Positions 1 through 12,426 of a stretch of 64,000 bases of DNA are shown in pieces. How positions within the stretch are numbered: the first letter of the stretch is position 1; the number at the start of each line of letters is the position of its first letter. Made by a program: the position numbers and the translations under genes. The DNA comes from Phoebastria nigripes (taxonomy: Eukaryota; Chordata; Aves; Procellariiformes; Diomedeidae), in assembly GCA_035582835.1 (NCBI GenBank), contig JAYKAV010002662.1, positions 865,718-929,717 of the forward strand. The letters are read 5' to 3'. The notes beneath the pieces are model-generated. The model saw only the letters and a program-made list of their open reading frames with translations. It was not told the DNA's origin and did not search any database.

Positions 1-3000
1 CTTGCATTAGAAAGTCCTGTCCCACACGGAAGTAATGCGGGTTTCTTGTTTAGTGTTCAAACACGGTAACCAGAACTGCCCGGGAAAAGGCTCTCGGCTC
101 ACGTGAGCTCCTCGCCACTGTCATTGCACCAACCCATTAACACTGGGCAGCGTTGGTGTTTGCATGGATTAACCACCAAAAGGAGGAATTGGGTGTATCA
201 GCCTCAGGGAGAGGTTTTTGCTGAAAATGAGAGGGTTTCGGGGAGCACCACTGTTCCTCACCGGCCTCTCACGCAGAGCTTGGTGGCGGCTGGGGGACAC
301 CATGGCTTGCTGGCACCCAAGCTTTTTGGGTAGCTGGCTTTTTAGGTCTAAATGCAACATGGTGGTGACATATGGCCCAGTGGGTAGTACAGGGGATACA
401 AGAGACCTGGGTTTCAGCTCTGGCTTTGACTTTCTGAAAATCATTTCTGATAAGGCAACTTAACTCTCTAGACTGTGATGTTGCCTAAAAAGTGGCTGCA
501 TGAATTCTTCAGTCTTTGAAGCATCTGTGATATCAAAAAACAAGTTGTCTCCCTCAAATAGCCCTTCATCTTCCATTCTCAGAGAAGCTCTATGGGTCCT
601 AGTTAACCCAGCCCGCTCCAGCCCACCCTATGTGTGTTCTCCTACGTGTGATCCTTGGGCTGGTCTACAAGAAGTAGGTGGAGATGACATGCAGGCCATA
701 GGCCACACAGGGAAGTGCATACAGCACCCAGCAAAGTGCCAGTATCATTGCCCTTCTCGTGCTTGCAGCAGCGGTATTGGAGCTCCTTCCAGCAGCGTGA
801 CGTGACCAACGTCTGATGTGTGGGGGTAATGGACCAAGGGCGCACGTCAGGCGTAGAAGGTGCTCTGCGCCCTTCGGGGACCGTGAAAAACAGGGAGGGA
901 CAACATTTAGCAGGATGACAATTTCTCAGCCTTTAGGGTGATTGATTTTTCTTGCTCCTTCCTGGTTGGCACAGGCAGGGCTGCATTCCTGCAAACAATA
1001 GCTCGCTGCAGGACCGGCCCCAGCCCCGGCTACCTGCTGTACCCCGAGCCCTGTAGGCATGGTCTTGGCTCTGCCTGCAAGTGCTGGGGCTCAGCAGCTT
1101 GCATGGTTTGTCCTTGCACCCCTTCACCTGTTAAGATTTGAAATTCATTAGCCGTGTTCAGCAGATGTGAACAACAGGAGTTGGTAAACTCAGCTCAGCT
1201 ACCAGATTACCAGTCCTGGGGAAATTTTTGCTCTATTTTGGGGAAAGACCTGGGGAACAAACCCAAAAGTCCCCAAGAAAAATCCAGATCCTCTCCCAGG
1301 GCACAGTTCCCATTTGACATGGCTACATGGACATCCCCCACGCTCTCCACGTCTGGGCACCACAGTTTCAAATAAGACTGGCAGCTGCTAGGACACCAGT
1401 TTTGTGGGGGAGGCTGGTGCGCGTTGGCAGCCGGGCAGGGCTTCAGGATTTCATCCCCCCCCCACCCCAGCCCTTAGCAGAGAGTGACTTTGTGTAGTCA
1501 CACGTGCAGCCAGGTCACTGAAATGAGTCGGGTTAAAAATTAAGTTTGCAAGGGAGGGTGGAGTTATTTTGTGAGCACTCAGGNATGGTCACCAATGTGA
1601 GCAATCAGGTTTCCCACAGTTGTGAAAACTGCTGGTCTGCCTGAATGCTAAAAAAANCACAAACAGTGAGGGTGAGAGCTCCAGCAGCCTTCGCCACTAA
1701 AGCTGGCGTGTCCTGCAACTACACCTCTCAGCACCCAGTGATCCTAACTCACATTAAAACCATTGGGACCAGTTGGCTTCACCGGGTGCTAAAGGACCAG
1801 CTTTGTACCCCACAGGAGAGAAAGCCAGGTCACATCTCCTGCAGGGCGGGGGTGAGCTGTTGGGGACCTGAGTCGACTTTCTGGTTCTTGCACGGACTTC
1901 CCATGTAATCTTGTCCAAAAAACATAAATAACCTCCATTCGCTTCAGCTCCCACATGAGAACAAGACATTAATCCCTCGTCTCGCTTGTTTGCTGTGTGA
2001 TTCCCATGAAAGGACAGTCCCAAGGAGCTTGGACCTCAGGGGGTGTCACCACCATGGCACGAACAAGTTATTCCTCCGTCACCCAAGGGCTGCCGTGGGA
2101 TAACCTTCACCAGGCTCGCACACCCATTAACCAGTGCTGGCGCGGCTGAGGCTCCCCTGCCTGTGCAGCCTTTGCTGCGAAATGTCTCCTTTCTGCTGGA
2201 TTCAGCTGACGCTGGAAATCGCAGAGGCTCTGCTTGATGACCCTGACCAAAGCGTGCTGGAATTTGCTGGGTTTCATAAGGTTTTCATTAGGGCTGAGAG
2301 AGAGCCCCTGAGGTTTTGTGAAACTCCTAAACTATCCGTACAGGAATTTGCAAAACCGCCCCGTTTGTAGGGATGTTTGTTTTTACTGATCCTCTCTGCT
2401 TTTTGTCTTCCTCTTCTCGTTGTCTTCCTCTTCAAAGTAGACATGCTGCTCTACCTAGGGGAAACATCTGCTCCGTACCATGGCTGAGGACTGAGGACAG
2501 GGTGACAAGATGCCCAGGAACAGGTTGGTCTTTGTTACCAAGTTGCCAGGCTGGTGCTTGGGTGATCTGGGTTTGTTCTTGTCTTTACTACCCAGTTCCT
2601 GCAGTGATACTGGTTGGGAAACCTTATCTGTCTGTATCCTGCGCTCCCTCCCTGGTATCATCCCTATAACAGCAAGCGATAATCCCTGCTACCGTCTTAA
2701 GACAGACGTAAGACAGGTAAACATCTCAGTGCAAGGCTCCCACGATGCCTTACCCTGGAGTTAAGTCTGTAAGTCACCTGCACTTGCTTTGCGAATGGCT
2801 GAATCAGGATTTAGAGATGTCTTAGAAGAAGATTGTAATTTAACAACAGTAATCAGCAGCTGATAGTATGGATCCTCAGCTCAGCTGGTTGTGGCTTATG
2901 TAAAAATGAGAAAACCACTCAGGAACAGGAACACAATAGTTTTGTTTTCCTGCATGTTCCCCCGTGGTTAGACTCTGTGAAGTCCACCACATTGCCTTGA

Positions 3001-6000
3001 AGCTCACCCCATTAGACTTTCCATCTCTTTACCTAAAGGACCAGCTCCTGCTGAGTCTTCGTTGCCACCAAGTACTTCCCTAAATCTTTTTGGCATTCTG
3101 GAAAAGCAGGCTAATTTTCTGAAGTAGTAGGAAATCTAAGCTTTTCTAGCACAAACCTCATTCATCCTAGCAGATAGTCAGCCAATAACCCAAAGAACAT
3201 CAGGTGCCCAAACTCTGGCATCAGCGTTAGGAGTAGGTTTTGACGGCGACCTTAGGGTGATGGGTCTGGGGGACTCGGGTCCTTCTGGAAGTCGCCCCAG
3301 ATAAAACAACGGTCTGAATACATCCAGATCCGAACTGGGGCCCCTGTGTCGCATTCCTCCTCTGGCTGGAAGGCAGCCAGGGCTGCTGTTTGCCTGTGCC
3401 ACGTCACGGTCCCACCTCGGCTATCCTGTTTTCTCAGTGCACCTGCTAATTCTTGGCGGCGGGGCACGAGAGCAAACGGAGAGAGGTGCAGAGGAACCCA
3501 CGCCCACAGTGCACACAGGCATGGCCAGCCGCCCCGGGAGATTACCACCTCCCCGGCTGACCCTGTGCCTGGGAGAGTTGCAGATTAACCTCCTGAAAGG
3601 TGACGGTAGCTCTTTTGCTCCAAGGCAGGAGTCGTTCACCAGCGGGAGTCTGGAAGAAACACCCTCCCTGAGGATTTTCCTCCGCATTCCCCCAAATGTA
3701 ATTTTGGAAAAGAAAATACGCTGCAGTAAATCACTCTGCAAAGCCTTCAGTAGTAGCCAGAGCTCATGCAGAAAGACCAAGGGAAGTCTGGCATGGTATG
3801 GCCATTTCCATCAGTGTTATATCCCATCATTATAGTCAGTGCAGTTATATTCACTGAGGTATCTCTCCTTGCTAGTAGAGACTTAAGAGTTGTGCCTCCC
3901 ACCTTCAAGGATGGGTTATAGACATTTTACGACATAGAAGAGGGGTTCAAGACTGACCAGAAGCCCTGGCAGACCTTGCTGTCATGCTACAAGATGTCAT
4001 CATCTCTGGCTTTCTCTCCTTTTCTTTTGCAGGGGGTACTTTTTCCCATAAGCCTGAGGAAACATGAGCCCCATATCTCCAGTTCACAGCCCAGCATAGT
4101 CAGCTTAAAATGTGTTTTGCACTAAGGTTGCCAAGCAATAAATTGGAGCAACAGGTACGGGTTTCTTCTGCCTCAGTGTTGTAACCCCTGTGCCAGAGAG
4201 ACGGCTCCTGTCTTAACCTGCTGCAAGCTGTTAGCTCCAGGAAGGCGAACTGCATCTCTACAGCTCTCACCAAAGCTATTCCTGCCCGAAATCAGCATTT
4301 ACCCTTGTGTCCTTGGCTTGCCAAGGCCACTCTTTTCTTCTGAATCAGGAGGAGAGGATTTGGCCCGTCCTACTCGTGCCTGCGCGGGATCTGCCGTTCG
4401 CACAGCTCCGTGCACAGTGTTGCCCAAGAGCTGAGCTGAAAGGGCTCGTTTGCAGGATCAAGGCTTCTCCGTGTGCTGAGAGCCGTTGACTGACACAAGC
4501 TGACCAGAGAAGGACGCAACGACTCCCTACAGCTCAAGACCATTGTGTCTCCATCGGTCCAGCACAGCCTTGCACCATGGCACTGCAGCGCAGGAGCACT
4601 CCTCATCCCGGAGCCCGGGCACCTTCCCCTGTCCCAAGACATTTCCATTTGCTGCCGTTAACCATTAACCAGCACACTGTTACTTGTCAGAGGCAGCTCT
4701 GTGCTGCCCGGTCAGCTGGTGCTCGCAGAACACTGCACTACAAAACCGTATCCACACAAAGCCCCAACCTCCACCGGTCCGAGCCCGCCAGGCCAAAGAG
4801 CAAACCTGTGTTCACTTTCCCGCATCAAAACTCCCCTTGCAGGCTGCTGGGCCAAATCCTGAGGCTGGTGCTCAGTCCTTTGCGGCTGCCAGTCGTCCCT
4901 GCCTTGCTCACGGCTTAGATGCCATGGCTGGCTGAGATGTACTTCTTGGGGGGTCCTTTGCTTCAGCAAGTTATAAGCCCCAACAAGTGAGGTCCTTGCA
5001 TGTATTATGGTTGATATACATGCATATATATTGCTTTCTCATCTTTTTCCCCATACCCAGGTGCACAGCAAGTGGGGGAGCAGTAAATTATAGCCCAATC
5101 CTCCTCTATCAGATCTGTAAGGATCTGCCTATAAGAGACACTATGTAGATTTTCATTTGGACATGATGATTTTGTTGGGTAGAGAAGTGCCTGAGCGAGG
5201 CTATGTGAGGAATGTAGTAGTAAAATGTCACGTGCTTTGGTTGTGGGTCAAGGAAAGCTCTTCTGAAACGTTCTCAGAAATTCATGCAATGCTGCTACAA
5301 GTCAGGACATTTAACCTCACATAAGTAGCGATGGGACTTTGCACTGGTGTCTTGAGCAGCTTGTGGGGGTTTTTTTGCCTCCTTCCCTTGCTTTTCCAAA
5401 CCATGAGGCCCCTGCCGTGTTATCTCATCTGCAGGGTTTGGCCCTTCCCTCTTCCTCCCAGAGCTCCGTACCAGAAAGCAGGGTGAAAATACCTTTGCAA
5501 AGTGTCATTTTGCAAATACATACCTTGGCAGAGCCTGTTTCCCCATGCACAATGTTAACCTTGTCCACAGGCATGTGGGATGGCCAAGGCTGAGGCAGAT
5601 GTGGGCCATTACACTGCCAAACCTTGCTTTTGCACTTCAGCAGAGTCTTCCTCCCAGCAGTCTCTGATTTACCCCAGCATCAGCCTGTGACAATGTCTTC
5701 AGTGTCTTAGGCTTGCACTGGGACACTGAAAACAGCCTCATCTGCCATCTGTATGCATGCAAAAAAATTAAACCACAAGGTCTTTGAGCTCTGGGAATAC
5801 CAAGTCAAGGCTTAGGACCAGAATGTGAGTGCATCAAGTTGTGCACATGAGAAAAATAGCTGGAACAGGAACATCTCAGATCATGTTTCAGTTATGAAAG
5901 TCAGGCTATTCTGTTTTCTACCAGTACTGAGTTAAACTGCTCGGAAATAATGTTTTCTGCTCTATAACCCCATGGCATGACCAGAATTAGCAGGAAGCAA

Positions 6001-7084
6001 AAATGCCTACAGCTCAGCACTAAATGAGCCCATGTTTTATGATAAACATTTTCTTTTCCATCGACATTGACTGTTCTAAACTGCTTTACATATATTTCTA
6101 CAGATTTGGGCTCCTTAAAAGCTCACCAGGATTATTTACTACTGTTTCACTGTGGTGACAGAAAGGAGTGGGGACAGGCAGCTCAAACATCACCTGTGCA
6201 TAAGCCTGATGTGCATTACCAAAGCTGTGGGTATAGGAATGACGTGCTTCATCCCAGAGCTCAAATTCATGTAGCTGCAGCCATGGAGACAGGTTGGTTT
6301 ACATCACCATATATCAGCACTGAAAAGGACCCAGACACACAGCAGCTATTAATTAAACCCTTGGTGCTGGGGATAATGACTTCATATGGCAAAAGGCAAA
6401 GCGGAGCATGATGGAGTTTGGTGCCGATCCTCTGAGGTCTCCAGATTTCCTCGTCCCAGCTTCTAATGCCTCCCACCATAGCTGCTGGTGTATGACCCTC
6501 ATCGCTGGGCCAGCAGTGGGCTTGGGGTTGATGGCAAAGATAAAAGCAGGTCCTGCCACTGGTCCCCATCTCCTGTGAGCTGGAGGAAGACACAAAACAT
6601 GGTTCCTCTGTTCCCTGCAACAGAGGAAGACACTCAGTATGATTTTTCAGAAATTAAAAGAATGAAAAATGAAAGGTGAAGGCTGTTACGGGTTTTATGA
6701 GCTGTAGCCTGCTGACATTAAGGAATAAATCGCTTGCTAAGAGTCAGTTTTGCATCTTCAACCATGAAACTAAGATGTCTGAAGTGTTCCTCTCAGATAT
6801 GGGCACACCCAGGCTGAATGAGCAGGTTCAACCCACGCCCTGATTTGCAGCTATCTGTGATTAGTGGTACACTGGTCTGTAGCTAATGTCATGGATATTT
6901 TGGGTGCTCTTCCCATTACAGGTCCCTTGGGGTCAGTGGACTAGATCTGTGGAAACTGTGTTGGTTTAAACCTATTCTGATACCTGGTTTAGCTGATGAG
7001 CTGATCCATATCTATTTTCAAGTTTTCTGGGTTAACCTAAGAAATTAAGGAAATGGCAAGAGAAGCTTAATGTATAGGAAGGGA

Positions 7085-7185
7085 AGGACTTGGACGGTTC
7101 CCAGTCCAGGGAGGTCATGGAGTGTCCATCCTTGCAGATATTCAAAACCCAGCTGGATACTGTCCTGGGTCCCCCGAAGGCAGAG
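7085..7185 (+). mobile_element. CR1 LINE 3' fragment, short
   Basis: The core "gatattcaaaacccagctgg" with flanking "gtccatccttgca" and "atactgtcctgg" is the CR1 segment before the 3' tail. The tail itself is lost or too diverged to see. Confidence 0.8.
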
Positions 7186-8659
7186 CTGCCTGGTGACGAC
7201 AGGGTAAGAAGTGGTGCCTCCACCCCTCTCCAGCGAGGGATGTTCCTCCACCGGCAGCAAGAAGCACCGTGCAGGTGCCATGGAGAAGCAGTTGGGACTG
7301 GGAGGAGATATAGTTTGTCTTCAGGTCACCCACAGCCAGTGGCATCGGGGCAGCTTTCAGAGGGAGTAGCTGCATATTACAGCTGACCTTGGCATATACT
7401 TTTTTCTTAATGATAAGCTGCGATATCGCAATGAGTATCCACATACACAGCTTTCTGCTGCAGAAGGTGGCTACAGCAAACACTGCCAGCTTCGCTGGGG
7501 TTTTCTGGTTTATCATTATTTTTCTCCTGGGAGGGCAGCCNGGTTGCACGCTCCAATGCTCCATTACATCCCTGTTTCAGCCGGTAATCCTGACGGCAAT
7601 CCTCACCCTTGCTCCCCGTCGCCCTGGGCTGCACACACACCCAGGGCTCCAGCCTGCGAGCCCCGGGAGACCCAGCTCGGCCTCGCAGGGAGCGCAGGAG
7701 CAGGCTGTCAGCCCCGAGCACCTCTCCCCTCGGACCAACTGTGCCAAAATTCGGGACAGTCAGAGTCAGGGACTAGAGCTGGGACTCTTGGGCCCAAGCG
7801 TTAAACGTGGCACTGAGCAGCACCGTGCCTCGCTTTGTCCAGCGGAGATAGAGAAAGGGGGGGAAAAAAAACCCTCCCCTGCCCTTTTAGATCTGGACAA
7901 AACAGGTTTCTGATTAAAGCAGCACTTAATCATTATTGCTCCGTGAATGCAGGGCTGGTGGATATTTGATGCAAACAGTGAGTTGGTTGAAACTCTCACA
8001 CCGGCTCCCTCTTTGTCCCTCCGTGAGCCTGGGAATGGGTGTGATCTCCGAGTAGGAGTGTCTCTGTGGTTAAGTAGAGGATTGAATTACCGAACACTGC
8101 TGTTCCAGAGCTGACAAGGTAGCAGAACAGCAAACAAAAGTGCCTTGAAACTAGCTCACCAAAGAGGAGAGAAGGCACTGGGTTCGGCAGAGAAGGGAGA
8201 CCTGCGAGGACACCGCACGCTCTCCAGCAAGGTAAGCAGCTTCCCTGCACCCCTCTTAGTTTTCTTTCTAAAGGCCAGAACCGTTTGATGAATTTTGTTC
8301 TGTGGGATAGTAAGAAANAAACAAACAAAAAATTAATAGAGTTCATATTTTTTAAAAAATTGCTCGCCTGATGTAAGCCAGGATGTCTTTACTGAAAGCA
8401 ATGAGCCCATCCTGATTGGCACCGTTTGGGGTTGGAAGAAGCAGCTATCTCAGCTCCCCGAGAACCCGGCCAGGCTACGTATCAGCTCCGAGGACACATG
8501 TTTTTCGTTTAGCTCTCTGCACAGACTGGCTTTGATTTCACGCAACGAGCAATTAACGGCATTTTGTTTTGGCCTGGTTGGTTTTATGCTTTGCTGCTGT
8601 GGGGATTTGCTTCAAGCTCGCCTGCCTTTGCAAGCTGGTTATGGGTCCAGGCAGTGACA

Positions 8660-8975
8660 AAAAGTCGTTGTAAGTTCTCATCGATAGGTCTTGTTGTCAT
8701 CTAATCGATAGATCTGCTAATGGCTGAACTGCTGGGCTGTTTTGCTCTGTCAGTACAGAGTGCTTTCTCATCCTGTTCGTTTGAGATGCAAATTGCGCTG
8801 AGATAAAATTGAGTTGTAATGGAGTTGAGCTGCAGGCTTACTTGCCAGTATTTTTCTTAGGCGTGCATATTAAGAACATAAATATTTAACACAAAGGAGA
8901 ACCGATATGAATTAGCGTCTGTGGGAGGTTCNCGCATATTCAAGGCTACCCTAGCACAGCTGTAAACAAATGTTA
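8660..8975. promoter_or_regulatory. Cluster of ONECUT-, POU- and FOX-type motifs
   Basis: Two ATCGATAG words (8680-8687 and 8704-8711) match ONECUT/HNF6 or CUX-type sites, an octamer-like ATGCAAAT lies near 8786, and TGTAAACA at 8961 matches FOX factors. The grouping suggests an enhancer, but single motifs this short also occur by chance. Confidence 0.25.
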
Positions 8976-11900
8976 CAACAGCTGAAGCAAACTGGCCCCA
9001 CAAGAGCAGCACTTAGACGGTGAATCATCCAGGTGCTCTTTACACACCGCTGCTAAATGGGCAGATTAGAGCCTGCAAAATAGAGATTAGACAATCAGAG
9101 AGCATCGGCCTTCCTTTTCGGTGGGGTTTTACCATTCCCTGCCACGCAGGCTGAGATGCCGGCTGGAAGCAAATGCAAGGATGGGCAGTAGCTGGCATGG
9201 TGCAGATCAGGAAAGCCCTGACCATCTTCCCTCNCCTTCCTCCTAGCAGAGTNANGTGAGCCTCCCCTCTTCCTCCTCCNTGCACAAACAGGCTGCCCTT
9301 TTCCTCCTCCAGCTCCCTTGCCACCNGTGGACACGTAGGTCTCATGACGTTATTTCCTAGGCAGGACTTTGTGGCAACAGTTGCTAAGGTCTCCCAGCTG
9401 GGAGCAAAGGTTTCTTGCCATGGCTGCAAATGGTGTCACCCTGGTCTCCTGCCTTCCTCTGTATCTTGGGGCTGTGGTTAGGCTGAGACAATAAATCCCT
9501 GCTCTTGCATGGCCAAGGACGCTGAAGATCCTCATGGTGTCTCCTGATCTTTTCCGTGGAGCTATGCAAGTTTTTCTGGACTTTAAGCATGGACGTTGTT
9601 ACCTTTTCTGCACTGGACCCACTGGGGAGGTGTGGGACACGTGATGTGGAGAAGATGCACCATGGACTCTGTGATTTCAGGCTGGATCTGTCCTGCAGCC
9701 TCATCCTCCAGCACCGCCCATACTGCGGCCGTTCATCTCAAGGAGGAGACNGGCTCAGACACCTGCCCTGTGCTTGGAAGATGCTGGGGCTCTGCTGTGT
9801 GCTGGGCACATCCTGCTGGACCAAAAGCCTTCCCTCAATTTTAAATAACGGTAAATATGTGGTAGCCCACTTGGAAGCAGAGCCCTGAAATGCCCTGTGC
9901 AATGAAGGGGAGCTTGGGGNACAGTGAAAGCCTTTGTGCAACCTGGCCCAGCTCCGTTTTAGCCACCCCAGGGGAATGCACGTGCCACCACCACCCCTCC
10001 TCAAGGTCCTTCCTTCGTCACAGGGAATGGGCTCTTTTGAAGCCTTCTGAAATTTGCTCTGGGACTGACACAAATCCATGGGTTGGGCTTTCTATGTATC
10101 AAATGTCCAACTGCTTGAGGAAGGACTCCAATGTGGACACCCCACACCCAAAATATCTCTGCTCTAGCTCTTTGTTTATTCACATATATTCTTCAGCTTC
10201 TGTTGGCCCCTCAGAGAAACACATTGTACAGTCACAAGGGGATACATGCTCCTACGACTCATTAAAACCTCTCTTCTCANGCTCTCCCTTTCCACATAAT
10301 ACAACCCTGGAAATGGGCCTAATTATGATTTATCCTGGATGGTTATACATTTCCACTGTATTTCTCACTATTCCATTTCTCAGAGGACTTTTTCCTCGGA
10401 GATGTANTGTTAATTTCCAACATTGGATGATGTGCATTTGCTTCAGTTGCCTTGATTTTCAAGGACCTCTGCTTGAAAAAGAAATCCTACCATTTGTTAT
10501 TCATCTTTTATCTGAGCCTATTCATGCTTATCTGAGGCAGTGCTGGTTAGAGTAACAGTGAAATGTGTTATTACCTTATATCCACGTCAAAGACATGAGA
10601 CATAGGGGATGCTAAATTGCATGGTTGAGCTCCATCCTGGGCAGTTCCTGTGGAATGAGCTATTCAGAGCAGCTGACCTCTCCCACCTAAAAATGTCCTG
10701 TTGCCATGCCCTGGGATGAAAGAATAGGTTTCTGGATGGCCCTTTGTTTAAAACCGCTCTTACAAAAACAGCTGAACAGGGTAAGAAACAGGCAGCGCTA
10801 GAAATCGTATTCTTTTTTGGGTGATAGAGACTATCTAGATACCCACCTTCCCTTTGGGAGGGTGCTAGAGCCTGAATTACTGTACTTTGTTGCTTTCTAT
10901 GAAATAGCTGTCTGGGTCTGAGCAAATCCCACCCATCCCGGTCTTTCAGATGCCTGGTTCCCTTCCCTGTGCTCAGACAAAACTCCCATTGGCAGCTCTG
11001 GGTGCAAAAGGTGGTCCCGGATGAATGANTCTTTCTAAAGCTGTTTGCAGTATTTGCAGGGATGTTTTATTCATTTGGCTTTGTGCAGTTGACGTGCTAC
11101 TCTCTCAAAGCTGGCCTTCATTTCTGCCAAGAGGGGGTGGCACACTCTTCCCACGCTCGCGTGCTGTGGTCCCGCATGGACTGAGTTTCACTTTTTATGC
11201 CAAGCGAGTGCCAGATGCACAGCCCCATGGGCTGGGGCTTTGCTCCTTGCTGTGCCGTGTCGGCGGAGAGCTGTGCTCAGGCATGCAGGAGCCCCAAAGC
11301 TGGGCAGCAGAGGGTTTAGCTCACAAAATCGTGGTGCACCAACACCATCCATCATACAGCACATGATACCGCAGGGGCAAAGTTACGCCTTCTTATTTCC
11401 CCATGTCCCTCTGCCCCTCATTCCCAGTAATCCACCCCATCTCTCTCCATTTGCCCCGTTATCTCCCTGGACCCCTTTCCTACAGAGAATAGCCACCGAA
11501 AGCCATCTCGGGAAGGAGACACAACCACCGGGTCTCTTGAGGGTGGGATGGTGCGCCTCAAGGAGCAATTGTTTAAAGTGAGGAGATGCAGGTGGAGACG
11601 GAGTGGCACCCACAAAGTCACAGGAGGACCAGGAGTGGCCCACCCTGGGTTGGAAGGGCTGAATGAAACAGTGATAAACACACCACGTATGCGATGCTGA
11701 ACGCAAGCCTAGAGGATAACACTAGTATGGGTGACTGCTACCAAAAAGGCGTGTGTTGCTGGTGTTCTCTTGAGAGAAGATCCCTGTGAAGGTCTGGCTC
11801 TGTTTCAAAGACCTTAAAGATCATGTAAGGCAACTGCTATCTTAGCTCAGCACCCCATCCCAGTGGAAGCCTGGGTTGGGTTGGTTGGTACCTACTTGTT

Positions 11901-12387
11901 TTGACACAATTTAGGTGTCTTTCAGCAGAGGTGTGTCAGCCAACATACACAAAGGGTAAGCTTTTCTTTGGAGCTCAAGAAACAAACCTTCCCCCTGAAT
12001 AAACCCGTTGCATCTCGTCGGGCCAGCGATGGAAATGCACAGTCACTTACGGAGCACCATGCTTAGGTCTGGGTCATTTCATTTGCAATCCAAAATGTAA
12101 ACCTGTTTTTTTCCAGAAGTCCTGGGTTTCTGTTCCCAAGTTTGATGTGATGCTTGCAGGTATGAACTGGAGCAAAACTGGAATGGTCTCTTCCTTTTGA
12201 TAGTTAATATTAATCTCGCTGCTTTCCACTGGGAAGCCAATGCTCTGGGAACCGGTTCTCCAGCTGGTCTGAGTGGAGCCAGACCAGCACCCCTGCTCCA
12301 TCACCATCAAACAAAGGTCCTGATAGCAAGGGCTTATTCAACTGCACTAGTTAAACTGTGCACCAGGGAAAAACCTGCTCTTTATCT

Positions 12388-12426
12388 TGCACACATACAT
12401 GTATGCACATATATGCATGCGCACAT
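12388..12426. repeat. 39-bp perfectly alternating purine-pyrimidine tract
   Basis: Every base from 12388 to 12426 alternates purine and pyrimidine (CA, TG, TA, GC steps). It includes "tacatgta" and "gcatgcgc". Such tracts can adopt Z-DNA in principle. Confidence 0.8.

Noticed and set aside
3421..3835. Overlapping open frames of 119-132 codons on both strands
   Set aside because: Both strands are open because the stretch is GC-rich and stop-poor; neither product looks like a protein.
9890..10555. Longest open frame in the window (221 codons, + strand)
   Set aside because: It contains several ambiguous bases that could hide stops, resembles no family I know, has mixed low-complexity content and lacks exon-like borders. 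It looks like a chance frame.
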